DNA of 64,000 nucleotides, taken from positions 36,588,989 to 36,652,988 of the forward strand of contig CALNVZ010002974.1 of NCBI GenBank assembly GCA_940671915.1. Direction: 5' to 3'. Both the position numbers and the translations under genes were made by a program. The notes beneath the pieces are model-generated. The model was not told the DNA's origin. It worked only from the letters and a program-made list of their open reading frames with translations, and ran no database searches. The first letter of the stretch is position 1. The number at the start of each line of letters is the position of its first letter. Shown here piece after piece: positions 35,901 to 49,000 of the stretch. The stretch is from Paracentrotus lividus. Taxonomy: Eukaryota > Echinodermata > Echinoidea > Camarodonta > Echinidae.

Positions 35901-38900
35901 ACACTTTTAGTTTTGTTGTCATATATGACAAATTATTGTAACCAATAATCCTATATATCTATATTGTAAGATTATCATAATCTTGAAATTGTTCATTTGG
36001 TTTTGTAAGTCTTTATATTATTGTGCTGTGCAGATCCCGAGATAATTTCATCCGTTAGCTATAACAATAATTCGTCCAAACTTTTGGATGGAATAGCTCC
36101 TTAGTTCTTCAGTTCTACAGTATGTGAAGCTTTTTTCATGGTTTTAGATATTGTTCAGAATGAAAAAAAAACATTATTTTGTAGATTGGACCTTGTTGCA
36201 ATAAATTTTACAGATTTTGCATTTGTGATAAAAGCAGCAGTCAGCAGATGGGGTAGTGTCCTGCCGGACACTACCCCATCCTGTTGTGTGTAAGAATTAA
36301 GCCAAACTAAATTAGTAGACTATAAATATTGCAAACAATTAAATGCTTACATCATTGATTCTTAAATATTCTGTCTCTTCAATATATATTGATTTTATTT
36401 TAAGGAAGTTTCTGGTCTTGTAGCCATTGAATTTCGATAAATAAGGAATTTTTGAGGAAATGTCACACGACCACCTAGTCAAATTAATGATGGTAGTGTT
36501 AATCCGTGTAAGTTAGTTGGGAAAGTCATGACGGTGGCATGATTTTATTTTGCTCTAAAACCTTATTTGGAGGGATTCATATTTAAAAAAAAATCATATT
36601 AAAATCAATATAGATTCAACACAGAATAAGTTTTCTTAAGAATGAAGTCGCTATAAATTTACGTGGAATTTTAAGCATTATATCTCCCAATGTTAATGGG
36701 CAAATTAAACGATTCACCAACAACCAACGGGCCGCACCCCGGCCCCTCGGTGAGAGATGAGCACGGCAATTCGTGCTTTTATCATGATTGCAAACTCTTC
36801 AAAAATCTATCGCAGCGGCAAGTTCAAATCTACAAAATAATCACAATCGTTAACAATATCTCAAAACACGATATTCTAAGGATATACAACCCTGTATGAT
36901 TTGTCCAATGGTGTAATCAGTTGTTATAAAAGAGCCATATTAATCCGAGACACACCAGCTATAGCAAGCTAGTACAGTGCGAGCAATCTGTTTACGTGTG
37001 TATACGTATGCATCAAGCTGCGCGCGCAAGCTCAGATCAGCTGGCTGTTGTTCGAGCTGTCCAAGGTGCGACGTCACAAACCAGGAGCTCCTCCGCACGC
37101 CGAGCGGCCCAATTGGGGGCGGATTAAACAAAAACGCTAAAAACCATTTACAGCTATTTCTGAGAGATTCAAGTCATTTTCAGCATGTCAATCGTATAAA
37201 CGAAGGAAAATCTATTCAGTAACATGTAATTTGGCCATTATTAGCAAATATTGTGTATTTTCTCCGTGTGTCTACTTTAAGTATTATATACAATGCAAGC
37301 TTGATCTCCGGCATTATACCGGATGAATGGAAAATAGCTAGGACTACTCTAGTCTACAAAGGTAAAGGTTAAAAAAAAGCTAAAAACAATTACAGGCCAA
37401 TATCTGTTGTGAGTCATGTCGCAAAAATAATTGAGAAGGAAGTACAGTCCCAGCTTATTGTCCCCGCCGAACGAGTTCGAGCAGGGGACTATGAAACGGG
37501 CTCCGTACGTGTGTATGCGTGTGTGTCCGTCCGTCCATCCGTCCTTCCGTGCGTCCGTATGTGATCAAAATCTTCAATTTGCTACTCCTTCGCCATTTTT
37601 CATCCGATTTCGATTCCGTTTGCTTTATATGCATTAGCATAGGTCATGGCTACCAAACTTCTTCACAGAATTTTGACCTTTGACCTTTGACCCTGATTTT
37701 TGACCTATATTGTTAATTGGCTACAAAATGCTACTCCTTCGCCATTTTTCATCCGATTTCGAATCCGTTTGCTTTATATGATAGCACTAGGTGAGGGCTA
37801 CAAAACTTCTCACGGAATTTTGACTTTTGACCCCTTTGACCTTTGACCTTGATTATACTTATATTGTACATTGGCTACAAATGCTACTCCTTCACCATTT
37901 TCTTCCGATTTCGATTCCGTTTGCTTTATGTGATAGCACTAGGTGATGGCTACAAAATTTCTTCACCGAATTTTGACCTTGACCTTTATTTTTGACCTAT
38001 ATTGTTAATTGGCTACAAAATGCTACTCCTTCGCCATTTTTCATCCGATTTCGATTCCGTTTGCTTTATGTGATAGCACTAGGTGAGGACTACAAAACTT
38101 CGTCACGGAATTTTGAATTTTGACCTTTTGACCTTTGACCTTCAATTTTACTTATATTGTACATTGGCTACAAAATGCTACTCCTTCACCAATTTTCATC
38201 CGATTTCAATTCCGCTTGCTTTAGTGATAGCACTAGGTAATAGCTACAAAACTTCTTCACAGAATTTTGACCTTTGACCTTTGACCTTGACCTATATTGT
38301 TAATTGGCTACAAAATGCTACTCCTTCGCCATTTTTCATCCGATTTCGATTCTGTTTGCTTTATGTGATAGCACAAGGTGAGGACTACAAAACTTCCTCA
38401 ATAGAATTTTGACTTTTGACCCCTTTGACCTTTGACCTTGATTTTCGACCTTTATTGTTAATTGGCTACAAAATGCTACTCCTTCACCATTTTTCATCTG
38501 ATTTCAATTCCGCTTGCTTTATGTGATAGCACTAGGTGATGGCTACAATACTTCTTCACAGAATTTTGACTTTGACCTTTGACCTTGATTTTGACCTATA
38601 TTGTTAATTGGCTACAAAATGCTACTCCTTCGCCATTTTCATCCGATTTCGATTCCGTTTGCTTTATATGATAGCACTAGGTGATGGCTACCAAACTCTT
38701 CACAGAATTTTGACCTTTGACCTTTGACCCTGATTTTTGACCTAAATTGTTAATTGGCTACAAAATGCTACTCCTTCGCCATTTTTCATCCGATTTCGAT
38801 TCTGTTTGCTTTTATTGATAGCACTAGGTGAGGGCTACAAAACTTCTTCACGGAATTTTGACTTTTGACCCCTTTGACCTTTGACCTTCATTTTTTGACC

Positions 38901-41900
38901 TATATTGTTAATTGGCTACAAAATGCTACTCCTTCGCCATTTTTCATCCGATTTTCGATTCCGTTTGCTTTATGTGATAGCACTAGGTGAGGACTACACA
39001 AAACTTCTTCACAGAATTTTGACTTTTGACCCCTTTGACCTTTGACCTTGACTTTGACCTATATTGTACATTGGCTACAAAATGCTACTTCTTCGCCATT
39101 TTTTACCCAATTTCGATTCTGTTTGCCTTATGTGATAGCACTGATCGTGATATAGTGGGAATTTTACATTATCGGCGGGGACATATTTACGCATCGCGTA
39201 ATTTACTAATCCACTTGTTAATATTTTATTGACCATGATTTTATTAATGTTGATCAGTCTGCTTTTTTATCGAATCATTCCACTTTGACATCTTTGCATT
39301 GTGTTATTGATGATTTTTATGAAGCATTGAACGAAAAAGAGAAGGTGGCAGCCTGCTTCTTAGACATTTCAAAATGTTTTGACTGTATTGATTATGATCT
39401 ATTGATGTTTAAATTAGAGAAATATGGTGTAAATAATAATCAACTGAAATGGTTCCGTAGTTATATTACAAATAGAAAACAAACGATTCAATACAATGGA
39501 AAACTTTCAAGCTATAAGAAATCTGACGATCAGAATTCCACAGGGTAGCGCCCTTGGGCCTACCCTGTTTCTAATTTTTATAAATGATATATCAGAATAT
39601 GTTAAAAATGGTACATGTAATATCTTTGCAGATGATGTCATGATATATGTTACTGCTACGAATATATTGATGTTAATCGACAATTACAGGAAAATATGAA
39701 TGATGTCAATAAATGGTATATAAGTAACAGACTTAGAATTAATATAGACAAAACTAAAAGTAATGCTTTTGAAATCAAAATTTTTGGATATACTTGATAT
39801 TACAGTAGAAGGTAAACGGTTAGAACAGGTAAAAAACAATGAAATATTTAGGACTTATGATTGACGACGACTTAAAATGGAATACACACATAAATAATAT
39901 GAGCAAGTCCATAGCTTACAAACCCACTTCCTATCTAAGCTTAGAAAATATTTGAATTTGAATCTTTTAAATACATTATACAAGTCTATGATACAACTTG
40001 CTATGACTACGCATGTTCAGTATGGGGAAACTGCCCTGATATTTCTAAGAAGAAAACTTTTAAGATTGCAGAAAAGAGCTGCTCGAATTGTAACCGGTAA
40101 TTTTGATTATGAGAATAGTAATGGAATCGACATATGGCGGAATTATCTTGGCTACGTATTGAACAGAGAAGAGATTATTTTTTAGCTACCCTTATGTTTA
40201 AATGTATTCACGGTCTTGCCCCCCCCCCCTACATCTATGTAACGAAATTGAAATGGTGTTTGATCGTCATGGTTTTAATACTAGAAATGCTAATACCCTT
40301 AATGTAGTTCTACCTAAACCCAATTTAGAATCTTTTAAACAGTCATTAAATACGCCGGTGCAAATGTCTGGAACAAACTTCCTAATGATCTTCAAAATTC
40401 AAGTTCAGTTGATAACTTCAAATTAAATTACAAAAAACGTTTCTTCAATTCTTAAATGTGCCCTCTATCTTGATATTTCAATGTTCAAACTCCCACAATG
40501 ATTTGAATTATTTCTCAATTATATTGTTTTTCCTTCAATATTTTATATATGTCTATTTTTTATTTTATAATCATATTAACTTTTAGACTTATTTAGTTAG
40601 TACTTATCTTGATTTATTTTCCCATATTTCTTATCTGCATATTAAATCAATTTTGATCCATTTTGAGTTCCTGATCTGATTTACTCAATAATTATGTTTC
40701 AATTGAATATCTGTAACTTATTTTCTACTTCACAGCAGTTTAATTATCCGTTATATATTCTATTATTGTTAACTACACTGATTTCTACCTATATGCAGTA
40801 TATCTATTTAATATAATATGATAAATGTTAGTTATAATACTATACTTTCCACTTTAATGGAGTTATATTATTGTATTTGATAATAAGTTATTGTATATAC
40901 CTTGTTGTTTTTATGTTAACAGGACCATGTTGAAAAACAGTTTGTCTGAATGTGTTCATCCTGTATAAAGATGTTTGAATAAAATAAAATAAAATAAAAA
41001 ACATTCGTAATCCAAGTAAATGTCAGGGTCCTATTTTTTGTCTGTGTTGCAGCAAGAAACTATCAAGGGGGTGCAGGAAGCGGTGGTAGGAGTGCAATCT
41101 ACTACCGGTATACCAGCTTTACAGGTGATTACAGGATGCAAGGGGGCACAGCATCGGAGCAGAGAGGTGCTGCAGGTACCTTCTACCTCCAACAGAATGT
41201 AAGTGATGGTGAGATACTCTCCCGTCATCTACTGGCAGATAATGACCAGGAATCCTCATCTTCCATGGTCCTGGAAGAAGAGACGCTCACCATTGCAGGA
41301 TCTTCGTCTGGTGGAAGTACCTCATACAGCACATTCGGAGGAGTTACCATAGCGACCACCCATAGTCCTTACAGAATATCATCTAGCTATCCTTATCCAT
41401 TAAGCAACATCTTCAACTCTGTGGCTGGTTCATATATAACAAAGACCAGTGCTACTGTCACGATCACTGTCACATTTCCGTTCATGGTCTACGTCAAGGC
41501 TGTGAGGATTAATCCAGTTTGTAGTGGGTAAGCTCTCTCATCTTTATCTTGATCTTAAGTTAATTTTTTATATATTATTTCATTATTCTTACCATCTGGT
41601 ATCTCTACAAGTATTTCATGACATCATATCTGATGAAAGGTGAACATCATCAACTAATCATTTTGAAATTGAACTTCCAACTTCCCCAAATATAAAACTT
41701 TAAAAAAGGTTGGAAACAAGTCCTTCTCTGATTTGAAAGAAAAAGAAAAGTTTTGTGTGAGCAATTACCAAAACTGGATCTTCTCTTTAAACAATATTCA
41801 AAGTCATGCAGTTATGTTTTCTTTTTTAACTTGACTCTCTACATCCGATTTGATATATTACAGCCTAGGGGATGGAACAGCATTTCAGGTTAGAGCTTTT

Positions 41901-44900
41901 GCTGACTCTGTAGTAATGGATGTTACTAGTGGGTTTGTCACCACTGCAGGATGCACAGGGAAATACCAAGGATTCTACTATGTCTCGAAGGATGTTAACA
42001 AGGTATGTTGATTCAGTACTGTCTCAAACCTTTTTAATGCATATACTGTATTGTAAGATCAATGCAAAATGTAATGCAATGTGTGACTAAAGGCCTTATG
42101 CCTCTTATCAAAATTATGTAAGAGATGTAATTTTTTTTTTTTTTTTTTTTTTGGGGGGGGGGGGGGAAAGGATTTCTTTTTGTTCTGTAATTTTTTATAT
42201 GGGTTCATGAAAACAATGTAGTTACATGTAGATATGTTTGAACAATTCAGTACCAAGATCCAAAATTTCAGAATGGACTCGCCGTAATTGAAATCTTGTA
42301 CATTTGTCTTAAACATTTTTTTTTTTATATCAATATTTTGTGGGTGATAAAGTTTATGTATTCCTGGAGTTTTATGATTCACAATAGTACAGTTAGATAT
42401 TAGGAGAAAATTCTTGCATGTTTAAAGAATGAATGGAAATTAAGATTAATGTTATTGTCTGTTTGTTGTAGTTTGAGTTCCGGCTTCAGGGTAGCGGAGG
42501 CTATGCTGCTCTGAATGATATTGAGTTCATATCAATGGAGAATCCAAAAACAACGGAGCAGAGAAGTCATGCCATTATACCAGAAACACTCTTGATTGCA
42601 GCATCAGATGAACTATCTATGCTGCAGTACGATGAGGTATGCCTTTTATTAGTAGGCCTACCCAGTAGACTATGAATATCATTGTGGAAAGATAAGAATG
42701 TGTGTGCCATTCAATATCTGCATTGTTCCAAAACTATAATCGAGAAATACTTCTTAACTATAAGTACTGTATCCTAATTGAATTCAATAACCACTGCCGG
42801 TAATAATACACCGTAATGCTTTTTTATTAGTTACCTGATTGGATAATGTGCGTATACATGTAAAAAAAAGCAGTTATTATTATAATTATGTTTGCCTTTT
42901 ACAGATCACTGTTAGAGGTGGTGCTAAACTAGGAATGACCGGCAGTTCATCAAGTCTGACCGTCAGCAGTTCGCTGGCTGGTGACCATACTGGACAGATC
43001 ACCATCCGGACTGGTCAGTCACTGGAAGTCCAGTCATCATCTAGGACCTTTCTGACCGTCTCACTCTTGGCCAAAGTCAACAGCTCCATCACGCTCGCTC
43101 AAGTAGTAGAGTGCCGTCGCATTGGCATGAAAATATATGGTGAGATGCTGTACAAATACTAAGATTCCTAATAAAAAGACAGCCCTTATTTTTTTTCTAA
43201 AAGGAAGGAGATTCTAAATAACTTATAGCATAAAACTGAGTAGAATGATAACACATGGTGAGATATTCTATCTGCCAAATCAACTAGATGTCCTAAGATA
43301 TAAAACTTGCCATGTCCACTTTTCAACTTTTATTGCCAAGTTGATGTGACAAAAATTATATTGACTTTTATGTTCATATGGTGACATAAAAATCTCGACA
43401 TGTCCACTTTTAGAAGTTAATAAGTAGACATGTTAAGATCAGGATATATCTTGATATAGTGCCATGTCAAATGGGACTATAAAGCTTCCATAGAGAAGAG
43501 ATATATCTTTAATTGAGTATTATTGTTTTTTTTTATTTGTACAAATAAAGGTGAGCTTCACAAACTGGATAGATTGACCATCGGTGATCAATGTAGTGTT
43601 AGTGTGGAAAACCCCATATATACCCTTCTGGAGATTGATCATCTGGACATTAAGACCTTTGGATCTCTGGACATTAACAATGAAAATGATGGACATACCA
43701 CCATCAGGGGTTCACGTATGGATGTACGGAGTGGTGCACAGGTTAGTTTTTTTGGGTAGTGTTTGAATTAATGCACTTCAAAACCATCAACAAGACACAA
43801 AGATGTCTAAAAATGTGACACAATCTGTCAACGTTGTTATGTTCCTTACAAAAATATATGGGTTCTTTAAAAAAATGTTACACAGCTCACTGTTATATTA
43901 CTGAGAGTATGATTCAAGTGGAATGATATATTCCTTAAACATGTCTATTAGGGTCCTACGAATTTGGAAATTCTATTCCAAAATTTTGAGGTAATAAAAT
44001 TTGATATTTAACAAAAATATGTGTTCACAAAATAATAAAGGTTTATATTAACTAACTCCAAAATGTGTTCTATCCTGAATAGATTATGTGTGGTGATCTG
44101 AAGATTGATTACAATGATGTCAGTCTAGAACCATCTAGTCTCATTCGAGTTGGATTTTCACCCAACTACCAACATCACACATATCAAGGTATGTCTACAT
44201 TCCTCTTGGCCTGTTAGTTGAAAGCCTGTCAATTAGACTTCTCTTTTTCTTTCTCTTGTAAGAAGTAACATTTTATTTAGGGCAAATGCTTTTATTCTGT
44301 CGAAGGTTTTCAAATATTGATTATGTTTTGTATGTTCACATGGAATAATATGGATTCCTTTGATTACACATGACAAAAGTATTTTGTTGTTCAAGCGATT
44401 ACTAGTATTCCATTAGGGGAGTCATAATCTTATCTGTAGTCTGTTTTATTTCTTATTTATACAGAAATCTGGTTCAGACCATCTGAATGTTTAGGTAGAT
44501 TAGTTTTGGTGTAGAACAGGGTAGAAATCCATTTAATTACAGAATGAAGCTTCCTCTGGATCCTTCTTTGCTCTGGTACCTTTGATCCAATAATATTTGT
44601 AGCCCTGTGTTGCAGAATTTACCCAACAGTATTTTTTACTGATTTTTACAGGAATAGGGCTTGGGCTATCTGGATCTTCAGGTAGCTCTGGTGCAGGACA
44701 TGGCAGCAATGGAGGCCAGGGACAATACCAGTCTATTGCAGGAGCTTCTTATGGATCCTTCTTGACCCCTGACACCCTTGGGTCAGTTGGAGGTCACTCA
44801 GTCTTTCCCCATCGTGGAGGTTCACCAGGTGGACGTCTCTTCCTCAGTGCAAATAACAGCTTGCACATCGATGGCAGTATAGATGCCTCGGGTAAGTGCT

Positions 44901-46000
44901 TGTAGATGGAGATGAAGATACCAATAATATTTTAGTTGGTTTCTTTATTAATTTATTTTATTTCATTTTATGTGACTGTTATTTTTTAGTAGATTTTCAC
45001 TGAGTACAATAGAAATATTCCGATAACTGCATGGTCTCAGACAATCGATTCACTATGACGTTTTTTAGTGGATCCTACTGTCTTCAATTTATGCCCAGTC
45101 AAACATTAACAAATAAATATTTCCTTCATAACCATAGCAAGGATCAATGCTTTAACTGAAAAATGGTCTTTTAAGAAATTATAAGGCATGAATTTCCATT
45201 GAGTCATAATTACCAGAATGAACGGCTACCATCTAAGAGATTGCTTCATGTAAACTGGTCTCCAGGTAAGGAATTAATTTTGTGTTGTATTCAGATTCAA
45301 GGGGGAATGACAGAAATATTTCACGGGTGGTTTTATTTTCGCGACTCACTGAACGCAAAAATTTTCATCTCGGGATAGTTCTGTACCGAGTGAATGCAAA
45401 TACTGTAAATTCGTGAAATATATGGCAAATACAATAACACAGATGCCCGCTTATGTGTTTTATTTATTAGGTGGTCCAGGGGAATCCCCGAATGCAGGTG
45501 GTGGTAGTGGAGGAAGTATCTGGATAGAGACAGTGACCTTTAATGGAGATGGAGTCATCAGTTCTCTCGGAGGAAACGGAGCTGATACTGGAGGGGGAGG
45601 GGCAGCTGGTGGCAGAGTGGCCGTCTATTACACCAACAACCACTTTTCAGGTAACTCTTGAGAGATATTTTAGAATTTTTACTCATTACCTTGATGGTTT
45701 GGATGTATTTGCTTCAAACATGTTCTCAAAATGGCAGAGAATGTTAAGACTGGCCCTGATTGCATCTAGCGACTTTATTTTGGATTTTATCTTTAAAATG
45801 TGCTTTGACACCTTGTGAAAGAATACATAATCAAACAATGTATCTCATTAATATTATACTAATTGTCAAATGTCTATACACCAATCCGACTTCAGAGCAA
45901 TGTAACTTACGGTGGCCATAGCTGGGGGGTTCCCATGGGCTATGCATCATGAGCCAGGTGCATGTATGTCTGTGCGTATGTACATTACGCATACTGGAAG

Positions 46001-46032
<32 letters not shown>

Positions 46033-49000
46033 AGCTCTGGCCGCCATAAGACAAAACATCACCCAGACCGAATTGGTCTATAGAGATATGAACTATATAT
46101 ATGTTGCAATATTACACCATTATTGTTTTGCAGGCTCATTTTATGGAGCAGGTGGATGGTCATCCCATGAACCTGGAGGTCCAGGTACAGTATACCTTCA
46201 CAAGCTACAACCTATCAATGGTACGGCTCTCCTTGATGCAACCAGCCCTGAAGGACAGATCACTCATGACTCCAACGTATCATCTCCGCTCACCAACCGC
46301 ACTCTGTACCTCAACAACCTTGGCCATCTGCCAAGATCTAAGAACCGCAATCTCACTCAGTTCTACTCGGACTATCAGTCTGCTACCACCATCACATGGT
46401 TAGAGCCAGGTCAACCTGCCGAGAGCGCACTTCTCAGGAACAGCAAGTCACACAACTTCACAGAAGACTTCATTATCGATGAGCTGCATGTGTACGGAGG
46501 TGCAGAAGTAGCTTTTGTCGATCCTCAGCATCCTACAGAGAGGTTGAGGATGCGATTGGGAACCCTTCGTGGGGACCGAACTGGCCGCATGCTCATCGGT
46601 TTTAATCAAACCATGGAAGTTGTTCAACCAAGCTTCCCTCTCAATGTTGATGTCTATAGAGGAGGGGAGATAATACTTTATGGAGAACTAGTCGTCAGTG
46701 GGGTAATCTTCAACATTGAGGGTGTCCTTCCTTCAGCAGAAAATATTACCATTCGAGATGGAGGTAAGATATATCCTTTATTAAAGCCTAAAATTGTATA
46801 ATTGAAGAACATGTATTGGGGTTTTTTTTCAAAGAGATAGTATTAACAAAATTTGAGTTTTACATACATTTCATCGAATAACATTTTTATAGTTTGTTGG
46901 AGTGAATGAAAATGAATATCACAAGCAATGCCGTCCAGAGTAGATATTGAGATCGTATTCAATTCACAGAAAAAATTGTATGTACATTGTACTTTTATCC
47001 GGGGTCACTATTATGCTGATGCATGCTTTTTGTATAATGCTCATATCAGGCAAAATTATTCAGTCTCAGTTTGACTATTCTCTTCATCATCCTATGAAAT
47101 GAATTTGATCTAGTTTGAAAATATCCCAGCCATGTCTTTCAGATGGTGATATAAAAGTTTAATCCCATATGCAAATAATCATTTCTGAGTGACAAGTGTC
47201 TTCCAAACCCATCGACCAACCAACCAATTAAAAAAAAAAGCTTTGAGATGCATATTAACTTTGTTTGCCCAACCATGTCTATTACTATTTCATTTTTATG
47301 TCTTTATTAATATGATGTGTATTTAATGGTTTCTAGGAGTGCTTAATATGATTGATAAGCATCTGTCAAAACTCATAGATCAACCAACCAATTAAAAAAA
47401 AAAACCTTTGAGATGCATATTAACTTTGTTTGCCTGACCCTGTCTATTACTATTTCATTTTCATGTCTTTATTAATACTATATGTACATGAATTTCCTGG
47501 TTTCTAGGAGTGCTTAATATGCATGAGATGATAGGTTTAGATGGATTGCCAACTGAGACTGTTCTCTTCCACTCTATCAACATCAGGAATCATGGAACTT
47601 TCCTCACTCACAATGGCAAAAAAAGAAGATCTCTCATTGGGGAATACTTACAGGTTAAACTTCAATTATTTGCCTACCGTGATTTAGATTTTGTTCAAAA
47701 GGCGATTCGGCAGGGAAAAAAGAGGGAAAATGCAGCTAGGGCATGAGAAAAAATTGAGAAATAAAGCTTTTGGTGTGATTTTACAAACTCAAGCGGGAGA
47801 GCGGGAGATTTAAAAAAAAATGGCCTCTCAGCAGGCGATCTTATGCCAAAAGCAGGAGAGTTGAAGCTTCAGTGTTCACTCAAATCTCAATAAGTGCATT
47901 ATAGTCCATCAGCACCTGTCCTATTTAAAGATGTGGAAAGTAAATTTTTGGATTGTCATTTCAGCTCAATTGTTTTAATTCCCTTTGTAATATCAGGATA
48001 TTCTGTAGATTTTAAACAAGGAGCATACATGTACAACCCTGAAGTGTTTTATGTACAACTGCTTATCTGTGTAACCCTGTGTTCATTTACAAGTATACAT
48101 ACATGTACTGGTCCACGTGGAAAACAAATCAGACACATTAAAAATGATTATATGTTTAATATATCTCTCCTCTTGTAGGTGTATGGTGGTGCATCCCTTC
48201 AGTCAACCAACCTGTATCTTGAGGTGTCTACTGTCATAGTGGATTCATATGGCAAGATCAATGTCCTTGGATCAACCACAGAATCAGCAGGTTAATAGGT
48301 CTTCTTTTCATTTATACATTTAAACCTTATTGATCATTTTTCTTCCAATCATCTTTTCTTTTTTTCTTTTCTTTTTTTTTTTGTTGCTTTTTATAAAGGT
48401 TAAACATTTAGTAAGGATAGAAATGGGTGATATGGTATAAAATTATTCTTTATCTAATGAATATTGAAATCTAAAGATTATTCTGTCCATCCATCATAAA
48501 TTGTGCGTCATGACATGCAATTCAAATAATTTTGATTATCTTAGTTTATATGAATTTGTGATTTCTTATACTTTGTAGTTTATCCGTAATACTTGTATGT
48601 ATGTATATTGATGGTTGTTTGTATTTTGATATGAAATTGACTACAGTCTGAATTGAATTGAATATATTCATAAGAAGAGGAATGTGCGAATGACATTCAA
48701 ACTGTATTTCCTGAGCTACCTCAGAATTTTTTTAAGTGGCCTGTTGCATTTTGGTAACAAGACATTTGCCCCAGGTTTTACTTTGTGATACCGGTATATA
48801 GGTTTAGGGTAGGGTATACTGTTAAGTCCAGGGTTCAAATTACTCATTTTATTAGAGTAGGGAATATAACAGTGAACCAATTTTGACTGGAGCAAATCTC
48901 ATGTAGATGTAATCTTTATTTCTTAGGTATGTAAAATAAATCTGTAATTGTCAACTATGAGAGTTGCATACTGTAATTATGAATATTTAATTTGTTGATA

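Larger units (their letters stand above)
34250..41000 (+). mobile_element. Plus-strand LINE (CR1/L2/Jockey-like), broken and split by two insertions
   Basis: Three segments (about 34250-35374, 37277-37459 and 39183-41000) read as one 5'-truncated non-LTR retrotransposon. The endonuclease C-terminus has VGSLYRPPD, LVLLGDMNIDYNPD and LSDHYFIFT. The reverse transcriptase has IPDEWKIARTTLVYKGKG, NYRPISVVSHVAKIIEKEV, AACFLDISKCFDCIDYDLL, QGSALGPTLFLIFINDIS and the catalytic FADD. A thumb segment with LLRLQKRAARIVTG follows. The 3' end has repeated AATAAAAT units at 40975-41000. Stops and frameshifts interrupt it throughout. It lies in the intron between exons 22 and 23. Clade is uncertain. Confidence 0.8.
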
